Position numbers and translations under genes: made by a program
Source: Gemmatimonadota bacterium
GTDB taxonomy: Bacteria > Latescibacterota > UBA2968 > UBA8231
Length of the DNA stretch: 61,592 bases
NCBI GenBank assembly: GCA_009841115.1
Contig: VXML01000034.1
Location: 1 to 61,592, forward strand
Reading direction: 5' to 3'
Notes under the pieces: model-generated
What the model saw: the letters and a program-made list of their open reading frames with translations, nothing else
What the model was told of the DNA's origin: nothing
The model's database searches: none
In this document: positions 24,545 to 32,387 of the stretch, piece after piece
How the letters are laid out: each line of letters starts with the position of its first letter
Numbering within the stretch: the stretch's first letter is position 1

Positions 24545-25468
24545 ATGGGCCGTGCAGATCTCAAAGTTTTTGCCGGGCGGAGCAATCCCGCATTGGCCGA
24601 GGGCATTTACCAGTCGCTGGCCATTGAGCCAGGGCACATCGAGTTTATCGACTTTAGCAACGAAAATATAAAGGTGAAGATTTGCGAAAACGTGCGTGGC
24701 CGCGATGTGTTCTTTATCCAAACTTCGTGCCCGCCCGTTAGCGATTATTTGATGGAGTTGCTCATAGCCCTCGACGCCCTAAAATACGCCTCGGCTGGTC
24801 GCATCACCGCGGTCTTACCCTATTATCCGTATGCGCTGGCCGACAGCAAGGACGAGCCGAGAATTTCCGTAGCGGGTCGCTTAGTGGCCGATCTGATCGC
24901 CGAGGCGGGAGCGGACCGCATTCTCACTATGACTTTACATAGCCCGCAGACTATGGGCTTTAGCCGAATCCTAGTGGATCAACTAAGCGGCGTCCCGGCA
25001 ATATGCTCCTACTACGCCGACCTAGACCGAGATAACTTAGTCGCGGCCGCTCCGGACATCAGCCGCGCCAAGGTCACCGAAACCTACGCCCAGCGGTTGG
25101 GGTTGCCCCTCGTCGTCGTTGATCAAGCGGCCGGGGAAAACAGGGTCATTGGCGACGTAGCCGACCGAGATGTCGTATTCTTCGACGACGCGATCATTAC
25201 TGGTGCTTCTATTCTCAAAGGAGCGGCCGCGGTCAAGGAGCGCGGGGCGCGCAAAGTCTATGCCGGTTGCGTCCACGGTACCCTAACTAGGAAGACAATA
25301 GCGCGGCTGGATCAATCCAACTTCCAAGCCTTAGCCATTACCGATACAATCCCCTTACCGGCAGACGCCCGCACCCCTATGGTGCAGGTGTGCTCCGTAG
25401 CCTCGCTCTTTGCCAACGCCATTCGCGCCATCCACGAAGAAACGTCCATCAGCGCGCTATTCAACTGA
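24545..25468 (+). CDS. PRPP synthetase paralogue, catalytic loop lost
   Basis: A 307-residue homologue of ribose-phosphate pyrophosphokinase, clearly related to the prs at 22176 (ENIKVKICENVRGRD, LPYYPYALADSKDEPRIS, LTMTLHSPQT). Where active enzymes have the basic DKRR flexible loop, it reads VDQAAGENR (about 192-200), removing the Lys and Arg that support phosphoryl transfer. The PRPP loop is FFDDAIITGAS. It may be a regulatory subunit, like mammalian PRPP synthetase-associated proteins, or an enzyme of changed specificity. The ATG at 24545 is preferred to the TTG one codon earlier. Confidence 0.85.
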   Translation: MGRADLKVFAGRSNPALAEGIYQSLAIEPGHIEFIDFSNENIKVKICENVRGRDVFFIQTSCPPVSDYLMELLIALDALKYASAGRITAVLPYYPYALADSKDEPRISVAGRLVADLIAEAGADRILTMTLHSPQTMGFSRILVDQLSGVPAICSYYADLDRDNLVAAAPDISRAKVTETYAQRLGLPLVVVDQAAGENRVIGDVADRDVVFFDDAIITGASILKGAAAVKERGARKVYAGCVHGTLTRKTIARLDQSNFQALAITDTIPLPADARTPMVQVCSVASLFANAIRAIHEETSISALFN

Positions 25469-25479
25469 GGCGGGTGCCC

Positions 25480-26202
25480 TTGAAGATCGCAGTGCTCGCC
25501 GATATTCACGCCAATCTCGAAGCGCTAGAAGCCGTATTGATCGCTGCGGCCAACGCCGGCGCCGAGCGCATCATCTGCTTGGGGGATATCGTGGGATACG
25601 GCCCCGATCCTTTAGGCTGTATCTATCGGCTCAAGGAGGTAGAGGCCCAGATCGTATTGGGCAACCACGACCAAGCGATGCTAGAGCCGGTACACATTCA
25701 GTCTTTTAATCTGTTGGCTCGTCCTTCGCTCTACCAAGCCTGCGAGATGTTGGGGGAGGAAGAACGCGACTTTTTGCGGCAAGGAGCCTTTCGGCGCGTG
25801 GAGCGCAATGCGGCTTTGTCCCACGCGAACCCCCTTAAGCCTGAAGAATGGGAACCCCTCCTCATGTACGATCGCGTCGCTTGGTGCATGAGCCACCTCA
25901 AATGGCCCTTGGCTTTTGTCGGCCATACGCACGAGGCGCGCATTTACTGCAAGATGCGAGACGCTCCCATACCGCTGACTTCGGCTACGGCCGCCGTAGG
26001 GAATCATCAATTCTTGGTCTCCGTCGGCAGCGTCGGCCAACCGCGCGATGGCGACTGGCGGTCGGCGTACACTCTGTGGGATACCGACGAACAGTGGGTC
26101 GAACTCCAGCGCGTCGAATACCCAGTCAAGCTGACCCAGCAGAAAATCGACAACCTTGATTACCCCAACTACCTAGCCGAGCGCCTCGCCAAAGGGGAGT
26201 AG
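25480..26202 (+). CDS. YfcE/ApaH-like metallophosphoesterase
   Basis: A calcineurin-like phosphoesterase of 240 residues. The full metal-binding set is visible: DIHAN (residues 8-12), GDIVGYGPDP (about 41-50), GNHD (about 70-73) and GHTHEA (about 147-152). The TTG at 25480 is the likely start since it gives MKIAVLADIHAN and has GAGG 9 bases upstream; the open frame further left lies inside the preceding gene. The substrate is unknown; relatives act on phosphodiesters or protein phosphates. It sits 11 bases after the second prs-like gene and 17 before rsgA. Confidence 0.88.
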   Translation: MKIAVLADIHANLEALEAVLIAAANAGAERIICLGDIVGYGPDPLGCIYRLKEVEAQIVLGNHDQAMLEPVHIQSFNLLARPSLYQACEMLGEEERDFLRQGAFRRVERNAALSHANPLKPEEWEPLLMYDRVAWCMSHLKWPLAFVGHTHEARIYCKMRDAPIPLTSATAAVGNHQFLVSVGSVGQPRDGDWRSAYTLWDTDEQWVELQRVEYPVKLTQQKIDNLDYPNYLAERLAKGE

Positions 26203-26219
26203 GCAGGGGCTGGTCACAC

Positions 26220-27125
26220 ATGCAGGGCCGCATCATCAGAGTTTCTGGGCTACAGTGCCTCGTCGAGGTCGAGCAAAGCCACTGGCAGTGCAAAATTAGG
26301 GGCCGTCTCAAGGCAGGAGACCGCAAGACTAGCTCGCCGGTCGTCGCCGGTGACTGGGTTGAGATCGTGCCGACAGCCGAACGGACGGGCATCATCGAAG
26401 CGGTGCACACCCGCTCTTCCAAGTTCTCGCGTGGGGCCAGCGGAACGCGCCGGTTTGAGCAGATCCTCTTTGTCAATATGGAGCAATTGGTCGTCGTCGT
26501 GGCTGCCAGCCAACCAAAGCCCCGCCGCGGCTTTATCGACCGAGCGATTGTCATGGCCATAAAGGGGAATCTCCAGCCCGTAGTCTGCATCAATAAGGTC
26601 GATTTAGTCTCCCAAGAAGTTGTGGACACGCTGACGGCACCCTACGAGGCACTTGGTTATCCAATCTATCGCACAAGTGCTCTACGAGGCGATGGTATGG
26701 ATGTGTTCAAAGCAGCCCTTATCAACCACAGTACAGCCGTGGTCGGCCAATCTGGGGTTGGCAAATCGACCTTGCTCAACGGCGTTGAGCCGAGGTTGGG
26801 ACTAAAGACCAAAGAAATGATGAAGCGCCACGACCGAGGCCGGCACACGACCACGGTGGTGCATTTGTTTAAGCTGCGACAAGGTGGCTATGTGGCCGAT
26901 ACACCAGGGGTTAAAGAGCTCCGCTTATGGGGGGTAAAATCCGCTGAACTAGCGGCGTATTATCCCGAATTAGAACCCCTGCGCGGCCAGTGCCAATTCG
27001 GCGATTGCAGCCACTTGCACGAACCCGGTTGTGCGGTCCGGGCGGCGGTGGCAGCCGGTCGCATCGCGTCGGCGCGCTACGAAGGGTATCGACGCATCTT
27101 CGAAAGTTTGAGTAGCGATGAGTGA
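26220..27125 (+). CDS. rsgA: Ribosome small-subunit biogenesis GTPase RsgA
   Basis: Circularly permuted GTPase that checks late 30S maturation and releases RbfA. The motif order proves the permutation: G4 INKVDL, G1 GQSGVGKSTLLN, G2-region RGRHTTTVVHL, G3 DTPGVKELRLWG. An OB-fold precedes the G domain. The C-terminal zinc knuckle CxxxxCxHxxxxxC (CQFGDCSHLHEPGC) is intact. Length 301. Its 3' end overlaps hprK by 8 bases. Confidence 0.96.
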   Translation: MQGRIIRVSGLQCLVEVEQSHWQCKIRGRLKAGDRKTSSPVVAGDWVEIVPTAERTGIIEAVHTRSSKFSRGASGTRRFEQILFVNMEQLVVVVAASQPKPRRGFIDRAIVMAIKGNLQPVVCINKVDLVSQEVVDTLTAPYEALGYPIYRTSALRGDGMDVFKAALINHSTAVVGQSGVGKSTLLNGVEPRLGLKTKEMMKRHDRGRHTTTVVHLFKLRQGGYVADTPGVKELRLWGVKSAELAAYYPELEPLRGQCQFGDCSHLHEPGCAVRAAVAAGRIASARYEGYRRIFESLSSDE

Positions 27126-28059
27126 ACTGACCATCAAGGATTTGCTAGCTACCTACGGGCAGCAACTGCGGCTGAAGCTGGTCGCCGGTTCTGAGGGCCT
27201 ACAGCGGACCATCAACAACAGCGACATCCATCGCCCTGGCTTAGCCCTGACGGGTTTTGTTGAGCTGTTTACTTTGGACCAAGTACAGCTTTTGGGCAAT
27301 ACGGAAGCAGAATACTTGCGCACCTTGTCCGCAGACGGACGACGGCAGGCGCTCAAAATCATATATCAATTTGATATTCCATGCGTGGTTTGGACCGGTA
27401 GGGGACGTATGTTCCCCGAGTTGCGACAGCTCGCCGATGAGTGCGCGATACCACTGCTGAAGTCTGGATTCAACACGGCCGAGTTTACCCATCTCATCCG
27501 TTTTTACCTCGACGAGGTGTTCGCGCCCCAAATGTCCATGCACGGGACGCTGGTCGATGTCTCTGGAGTAGGGTTGCTCTTTCGCGGCCGCAGCGGTATT
27601 GGCAAAAGCGAAGTCGCCTTGGATTTGGTCGAGCGCGGCCATCGCTTGGTGGCCGACGACGTGGTCATCATCAATCGCAAGCCCCAAGGCATTTTGGTAG
27701 GCTGTAGCTCGGAAATGCTCCAAGATCACATCGAAATCCGCGGCATCGGTATCTTGGATGTAAAAAAGATGTTTGGCGCGTGGAGGACTCGGCGGCAGAA
27801 GCGGGTGGAGGTAGTGGTCAACCTCGTTGATTGGGACGAAAAATACGCCTACGAACGCCTTGGTCTTGAAGACAATAAGGTAGTAATCCTCGGCGTCGAA
27901 GTACCCGAGGTCTTCATACCGCTGTTCCCCGGCAAAAATATCACGGTACTCGCCGAGACCATAGCGATAGATTATCTCTTGCGCTTGGACGGGGAGTACG
28001 CGGCACGGACATTTAGCGATCGGCTCCAAGAGCAGATTAAGGCGAGCAAAAAACCATGA
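27118..28059 (+). CDS. hprK: HPr kinase/phosphorylase
   Basis: Bifunctional enzyme that phosphorylates and dephosphorylates HPr on Ser46. The 313-residue protein has the N-terminal DRTGG-like domain, then Walker A GRSGIGKSEVALDL, VADDVV, and the signature EIRGIGILDVKKMFG. No PTS gene is in the window. In many Gram-negatives HprK works with a partial PTS that regulates transport, morphology or carbon use. It overlaps rsgA before it and the Gfo/Idh/MocA-like gene after it (ATGA). Confidence 0.96.
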   Translation: MSELTIKDLLATYGQQLRLKLVAGSEGLQRTINNSDIHRPGLALTGFVELFTLDQVQLLGNTEAEYLRTLSADGRRQALKIIYQFDIPCVVWTGRGRMFPELRQLADECAIPLLKSGFNTAEFTHLIRFYLDEVFAPQMSMHGTLVDVSGVGLLFRGRSGIGKSEVALDLVERGHRLVADDVVIINRKPQGILVGCSSEMLQDHIEIRGIGILDVKKMFGAWRTRRQKRVEVVVNLVDWDEKYAYERLGLEDNKVVILGVEVPEVFIPLFPGKNITVLAETIAIDYLLRLDGEYAARTFSDRLQEQIKASKKP

Positions 28060-28847
28060 TGACGCTCGGCGTGGCAGGCCATGCTCGCGAGATCGCCGTC
28101 CATCGGGACGCCTTGCAGGGTTGCCGCGATATCCAGCTCGTACACGAAGCCGACTGTGCCGCAGTCTTGGAACAAAAAATAGATGGGCTGGTGTTGTTGC
28201 ACGTGGAAGATAAATCGCATTGGATCGGCGTGGCCCTAGCGGCCGGTCTGCACGTTATGGCAACCCATCCAGTACAGGAGTTGAGCCATTCCAGGGTGTG
28301 CGTACTGTCATTGGGGAAGCATACGCATTTTTGCTCGGCTTTAGCCGCTCGACGGGGCGTAGCGCATTATTCTCTGGAGCTTTCTTTTGATTCGGCTTTA
28401 TTCGATCCTATTGATCGCGAGACGATCTGCAACCAAGCGGCCTTGGACGTATGCGACCTACTGTTGAGCACATGGGGACCGGTAGATGTGCTGTATAGCA
28501 GGATGCGCAATTTCTTTCATATTGGCCGGATGGAGGACGTGTCGGACGCGCTGCTACGGATGCGCAACGGCGTCGAAGGCTCAGTGGCACTCCTAGACTT
28601 TACGGCGGTGGCTCCGGCGTTGCGCATCCGCGCGTACGCACAAGACGAAGTGGTCGATACTTCTTGGCCTTGGGTATGGGAAGCGGACGATCTAGCGGCG
28701 TACTATCGCAATTTCGTCGCCTGCATCCAAGGGCGCGCTCAGCCGTTATTGGGTTTAGAACAGGTGGCCGAAAGTTATCATCTTTTGGAATGGATGCGCA
28801 TGTCGGCGAGACAAGATGCGATTTTGAATCGCAAGCAAGTAAAATAA
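28056..28847 (+). CDS. Atypical Gfo/Idh/MocA-like protein
   Basis: A 263-residue protein whose order of elements fits a compact Gfo/Idh/MocA oxidoreductase: N-terminal LGVAGHAREIAVHRDAL, then IDGLVLLHVEDKSHWIGVALAAGLHVMATHP and a C-terminal LDFTAVAPALRIRAYAQDE sheet region. The glycine motif is poor (GVAGHA, not GxGxxG) and the catalytic EKP triad is replaced by THP. The chain is about 70-100 residues shorter than usual. It may therefore bind a nucleotide or sugar without dehydrogenase activity. Overlap with hprK hints at a sensor or regulatory role, which is inference. Confidence 0.6.
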   Translation: MMTLGVAGHAREIAVHRDALQGCRDIQLVHEADCAAVLEQKIDGLVLLHVEDKSHWIGVALAAGLHVMATHPVQELSHSRVCVLSLGKHTHFCSALAARRGVAHYSLELSFDSALFDPIDRETICNQAALDVCDLLLSTWGPVDVLYSRMRNFFHIGRMEDVSDALLRMRNGVEGSVALLDFTAVAPALRIRAYAQDEVVDTSWPWVWEADDLAAYYRNFVACIQGRAQPLLGLEQVAESYHLLEWMRMSARQDAILNRKQVK

Positions 28848-28848
28848 A

Positions 28849-28880
28849 ATGTCTTATAAAAATTAATATGTAAATAAAAA
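28849..28880 (+). repeat. AT-rich intergenic motif, copy B
   Basis: ATGTCTTATAA (28849-28859) followed by TATGTAAATAAAAA (28867-28880), one base after the stop codon of the preceding gene, at the point where the rightward and leftward gene arrays converge. Both halves recur elsewhere in the window. Confidence 0.65.
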
Positions 28881-28898
28881 CAAATACGAATAAAATCC

Positions 28899-29873
28899 TC
28901 AACTACCAATTTTAATATAATCAGACGCATTATCGAGCAGCCTCTCGCGGTTTTCGTAATAGCGCATGGTCGTCTTTAGATCCTTATGGCGCAAATGGGC
29001 TTGCACCTGCTGGGGCTTAGCTCCACCCTCAATCGCTAGGGTGCAGCACGTGTGGCGGAACATGTGTGCTGTGACATTCTGGGGAAGGCCAGCGCGTAGG
29101 GCGTACTTCTTGACGACGTGATTCACCGATTGGTCGGTCAACGGCTGGCCGCGAGATTGGTTGCGCGACAGACTGATGAAAACCTTGCCGGTCGTCGGCA
29201 AACCCGCTATCTGTAGTTGTTGTTTGTATAATTCTAGATGATGTAGGACGATGTTTTGCAGTTTGATCTCCTGCGCGACTCCTGATTTAGTCTCGGACAG
29301 ATGCAGGATGTGAAAGACGCCCTCTAAGGATATATCCTCCCAAGCGACGCCAGCCACTTCAGAGCGGCGCAGCCCGCCGAACGTGAGTAAGTGAAACATG
29401 GCCGTATCGCGCGTGCGCACCAAATCGTCTTTTTCCTCGGCAATAGCTTGCTGGATCTTATTCAGCACCTGATTAGAAAGCGCTTTGCCAGCCAGCGTTT
29501 CATCTACTTTGTAGCCGCGCACCAAAGTAGAGTCGGCGGGATTCTTCTCAATGTGGCCTAAGGCGACCAACATCTTGAACAAGGACTTCAGGCTGGACAA
29601 CTTTCTGTTGATGCTGCTGCGCTTGTAGCCTTCGCTAGCGAGTTGATTTCTAAAGGCGACCACGTGCTCAAAAGTGATTGACTGCAAGACGGCAAGCGAG
29701 ACTTCATTTAGTTCCAGACCGATAGATGCAAAGAAATGCTGGAGATCGGCGTAGTAAGCGCGCCGCGTGCGCTCGCTGAGCTGGCCGCTGAGAAATTGTT
29801 CCAGAGGATCGTCCGCCACCAACGCTGGTGTTGGCGTTAGCCTGCGGACGACCGGATTGAGTGTTGTGTTCAT
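28899..29873 (-). CDS. Xer-type tyrosine recombinase
   Basis: Site-specific recombinase of 324 residues with SAM-like N-terminal core-binding domain and complete catalytic set: Arg about 169-170 (GGLRRSEVAG), Lys about 196 (SETKSG), HMFRH (His 270, Arg 273), His 296 (LRHKD) and Tyr about 305 (TMRYYEN). The ATG at 29873 is preferred; an upstream in-frame start at 29951 would add a poorly conserved leader. No other recombinase, integration module or phage gene is near, so a housekeeping role in chromosome dimer resolution is likely. A dif-like palindrome lies about 100 bases upstream. Confidence 0.9.
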   Translation of the reverse strand: MNTTLNPVVRRLTPTPALVADDPLEQFLSGQLSERTRRAYYADLQHFFASIGLELNEVSLAVLQSITFEHVVAFRNQLASEGYKRSSINRKLSSLKSLFKMLVALGHIEKNPADSTLVRGYKVDETLAGKALSNQVLNKIQQAIAEEKDDLVRTRDTAMFHLLTFGGLRRSEVAGVAWEDISLEGVFHILHLSETKSGVAQEIKLQNIVLHHLELYKQQLQIAGLPTTGKVFISLSRNQSRGQPLTDQSVNHVVKKYALRAGLPQNVTAHMFRHTCCTLAIEGGAKPQQVQAHLRHKDLKTTMRYYENRERLLDNASDYIKIGS

Positions 29874-29971
29874 AAATGACTCACAAGGGCTAGTTGGCGT
29901 CTGATGTTCCAAATATAGCGAACATCGCCGGATTTTGCCGCTGCGTTTCACGAGGGATTTGCCTAGTTTTT

Positions 29972-30003
29972 ATACTATTGATAATGCCTGTTATCGTTAG
30001 TAT
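29972..30003. other. dif-like Xer recombination site
   Basis: A palindrome between mutL and the Xer gene with two 13-base arms around a 6-base centre: left ATACTATTGATAA, centre TGCCTG, right TTATCGTTAGTAT. The arms match at 11 of 13 positions. The inner ends (GATAA / TTATC) mirror the CATAA / TTATG of known dif sites, and the 11-6-11 core (29974-30001) has dif geometry. It is not followed by a T-run in either direction, so it is not an ordinary terminator. Genes on both sides point toward it. Confidence 0.6.
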
Positions 30004-30023
30004 AATGATCAAAATTGAAAGAA

Positions 30024-31802
30024 CTAGAATTTTCTCAATAAACGCTCCATATCGCTCAATTTCATCCGCGCCATGATCGGCTTATCCCCTGGGCTTATAT
30101 GCGGCGAGTCAACCCTTAGCAATTCACTGATCAAATGCGCCATTTCCTCGGCGTTCAGTTTTTGCCCCTTCTTGATGCTCGCTTTGCGCGCGTAGGCCAA
30201 AACGAGTACTTCACGCCACGACCGGCCTGAATGCTGGCCATCGCGCACGTCGTTCAATAGTTGATAAAAAACATCACCTTCGCCAAAGCTGTCCAATTCG
30301 GCAGGCACAGCTTCCACCAACACCGTCCGCGCGCCAAAATCCCGCACGACAAAGCCGAGCTTGGCAATATCATCTTGTATTTGTTTGAAGACTTCGAAAT
30401 CCGCTGCGCCCATTTCTAGCTGTATGGGAAAAAGCAACTGCTGGCTTGTGCCAGCTACTCCGTCCATTTGCGCCATGGCCCGATCGTAATTGATGCGTTC
30501 GTGCGCGGCCTGCTGATCGACGAAGAGCAAGCCGTCGGCTACCTCGACGAGGATGTACTGGTTGTGAACCTGCCATATCGCGGCGTTTGCGGCTAAGGCG
30601 ATTTTGGCCGCGGCTGGAGCGACGAAGGTCATTGCGAGTTGATCGTCGGCATCGTGGGTTATTGACTCGGGCGCAGGCAGCTTCTGCAATGCCGGCGATG
30701 TCGGTTCGCCCACGCGCGCTGGGAGAGCAGCGCCCATGCTCTCGCTGAAGTGATATGTGTCGTCCGGCCGCGGCATTGGGGTCGCAGCATAGACAAAGGC
30801 TTGCGTATCGGGCAGGCGCAAGCTTTTGCGGACGCTGCTCTCAATGGCCGCGGTGAGCTGCCCTTCGTTGGCCAAGCGAATCTCTCGCTTCGTCGGATGG
30901 ACATTGACGTCGATTTTCTTTGGATCCATCTCGATCCAAAGCATGAATACCGGATGATGTCCTTCGGGCAGTAGTCCCTCAAAACATCGCTGTACAGCAC
31001 TGGCTATCAGCCGCGAAGAAATGGGCCGCCCTTGGACGATGAGGTACTGCTTGCCCTTGCTCCGGCCGCAGTGCTCGGGACCGGCTAAGACCCCTTCGAT
31101 TTTGAGGCCCTCCTCCTCGTGGGCGAGATCTAACAGTTCAGCGACTGGAGCAGTCTGGATGCCCAACAGCTCGGCTGCTCGCTCCCGACGAGATGCCGGG
31201 GTGTAATTCAATACTTGGCGGTCTTGGTGCTCTAGTTCAAAGCCAAGGGCTGGATAGCTAGCAGCTAAATGAATGATGGTCTGAGCCACGTGACGAGCTT
31301 CCGCATCGACGGAGCGGAGAAACTTGCGGCGGGCTGGCGTATTGAAAAACAGGTTCTTTACCACGATGGTCGTGCCACGCGCTCGGCCAATGCTGTGCAT
31401 TTCTCTCTCTATACTCCCTTCCACGACCAAGCGCGTCCCCGCTTCATCTTCCTGCGCTCGCGATTCTATGACTAGGTGAGCTACTGCACCAATGCTGGCT
31501 AGGGCTTCGCCGCGAAATCCTAGCGTCTGAATGCGAAACAGATCGGCCACTGAAGCCATCTTGCTCGTGGCATGGCGACGAGTGCACAACGCGATATCCT
31601 CTCTGTTCATGCCCGAACCATCGTCGGTCACGACGATCGACTGCTTGCCACCGGCCTTGATTTCTACGCGTATTTTAGTGGCCCCCGCATCGATCGAGTT
31701 TTCGACCAATTCCTTCACGACCGAAGCTGGCCGTTCCACCACCTCGCCAGCGGCTATTTTCCCAATAAGACTTTCGTCGAGAACGCGAATAGTACTCGCC
31801 AT
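30024..31802 (-). CDS. mutL: DNA mismatch repair protein MutL
   Basis: Mismatch-repair ATPase linking MutS recognition to excision. The GHKL ATPase motifs are intact: VKELVENSIDAGA, TDDGSGM, GFRGEALASIG. The C-terminal endonuclease site is degenerate: VDQQAAHERINYD instead of DQHA(X)2E(X)4E, and SPGDKP where active enzymes have CPHGRP, so metal binding is doubtful. Similar loss is known in Bacteroidota-type MutL. No MutH is seen. The protein has 592 residues. It follows the 174-residue membrane-protein gene by 7 bases. Confidence 0.96.
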   Translation of the reverse strand: MASTIRVLDESLIGKIAAGEVVERPASVVKELVENSIDAGATKIRVEIKAGGKQSIVVTDDGSGMNREDIALCTRRHATSKMASVADLFRIQTLGFRGEALASIGAVAHLVIESRAQEDEAGTRLVVEGSIEREMHSIGRARGTTIVVKNLFFNTPARRKFLRSVDAEARHVAQTIIHLAASYPALGFELEHQDRQVLNYTPASRRERAAELLGIQTAPVAELLDLAHEEEGLKIEGVLAGPEHCGRSKGKQYLIVQGRPISSRLIASAVQRCFEGLLPEGHHPVFMLWIEMDPKKIDVNVHPTKREIRLANEGQLTAAIESSVRKSLRLPDTQAFVYAATPMPRPDDTYHFSESMGAALPARVGEPTSPALQKLPAPESITHDADDQLAMTFVAPAAAKIALAANAAIWQVHNQYILVEVADGLLFVDQQAAHERINYDRAMAQMDGVAGTSQQLLFPIQLEMGAADFEVFKQIQDDIAKLGFVVRDFGARTVLVEAVPAELDSFGEGDVFYQLLNDVRDGQHSGRSWREVLVLAYARKASIKKGQKLNAEEMAHLISELLRVDSPHISPGDKPIMARMKLSDMERLLRKF

Positions 31803-31809
31803 ATTATCC

Positions 31810-32334
31810 TCACAACTCGGCCCAGAGCCGCTCGGCCTGCTGCCGGAATTCGGCTTGGGTAATTTTGCCTTGTTTGAGCGCGGTTTCCAAGTCGCGCAAG
31901 CGGCGGCGCGGCCCTCCTCCCCCTTTGAGATCTAGCCGTATTTGGGACCAGATGTGCCATCCCCCCACGCCAAGCAATAAGGCGATGAAAACCACACCTC
32001 CCCACCAAGAGGTATCTTGCTCTTGACGGACTACGCCCCCCTTTTGTCGCCAATCTTCAGCCACGGTTGGGTCGGGCTCGGCTAGCTCGATTCGCTTGGC
32101 CACAGTCTCGCCGTTGAGCCCTTGGACGCGGACGGCTCTTGTAAGCTGCCAAGTAAATCCCCGGGGTTGCACGATCAGATACTCAATGAGATCGGCCTCT
32201 CGGATCTGATCGAACTGTTCCTTAGTAACCGGCACGGCCATAGGACTCAGCATGTTGAACAGCAACACAATCGCCAATAAGAAGGATGCCAGCGCAAGAG
32301 CAAAGTATGTGGGTTGTGTTGATGTTTTGTTCAT
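31810..32334 (-). CDS. Two-helix membrane protein with SHOCT-like tail
   Basis: A 174-residue protein not assigned to a named family. It has an N-terminal membrane helix (about 10-30), a periplasmic part of about 80 residues (VTKEQFDQIREADLIEYLIVQPRG...), a second helix (WWGGVVFIALLLGVGGWHIW, about 110-128) and a cytoplasmic basic tail ending in DLETALKQGKITQAEFRQQAERL, which looks like a SHOCT module. The topology and the periplasmic segment recall the N-terminal region of FtsH, without any AAA or protease domain. It lies between leuS and mutL. Confidence 0.6.
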   Translation of the reverse strand: MNKTSTQPTYFALALASFLLAIVLLFNMLSPMAVPVTKEQFDQIREADLIEYLIVQPRGFTWQLTRAVRVQGLNGETVAKRIELAEPDPTVAEDWRQKGGVVRQEQDTSWWGGVVFIALLLGVGGWHIWSQIRLDLKGGGGPRRRLRDLETALKQGKITQAEFRQQAERLWAEL

Positions 32335-32366
32335 TTTTTATTTACATAAAAATAGTTATAAGACAT
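32335..32366 (-). repeat. AT-rich intergenic motif, copy C
   Basis: Read leftward: ATGTCTTATAA (32366-32356), a short gap, TATGTAAATAAAAA (32348-32335), then directly the ATG of the next gene. It fills the spacer between leuS and the membrane protein and replaces any Shine-Dalgarno sequence. Confidence 0.65.
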
Positions 32367-32387
32367 TTTTTAGACTTCACTGAGATT

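Noticed and set aside
25390..25479. Upstream extension of the metallophosphoesterase frame
   Set aside because: It overlaps the second prs-like gene and encodes basic low-quality sequence; the TTG at 25480 with GAGG upstream starts at the conserved domain.
28899..29873. Phage or genomic-island integrase
   Set aside because: No other mobile-element gene, no tRNA end and no direct repeats are adjacent; the dif-like site and gene polarity favour a housekeeping Xer.
29972..30003. Intrinsic terminator for mutL
   Set aside because: The palindrome is followed by an A-run in the mutL direction and by no T-run in the other, so it does not fit an intrinsic terminator.
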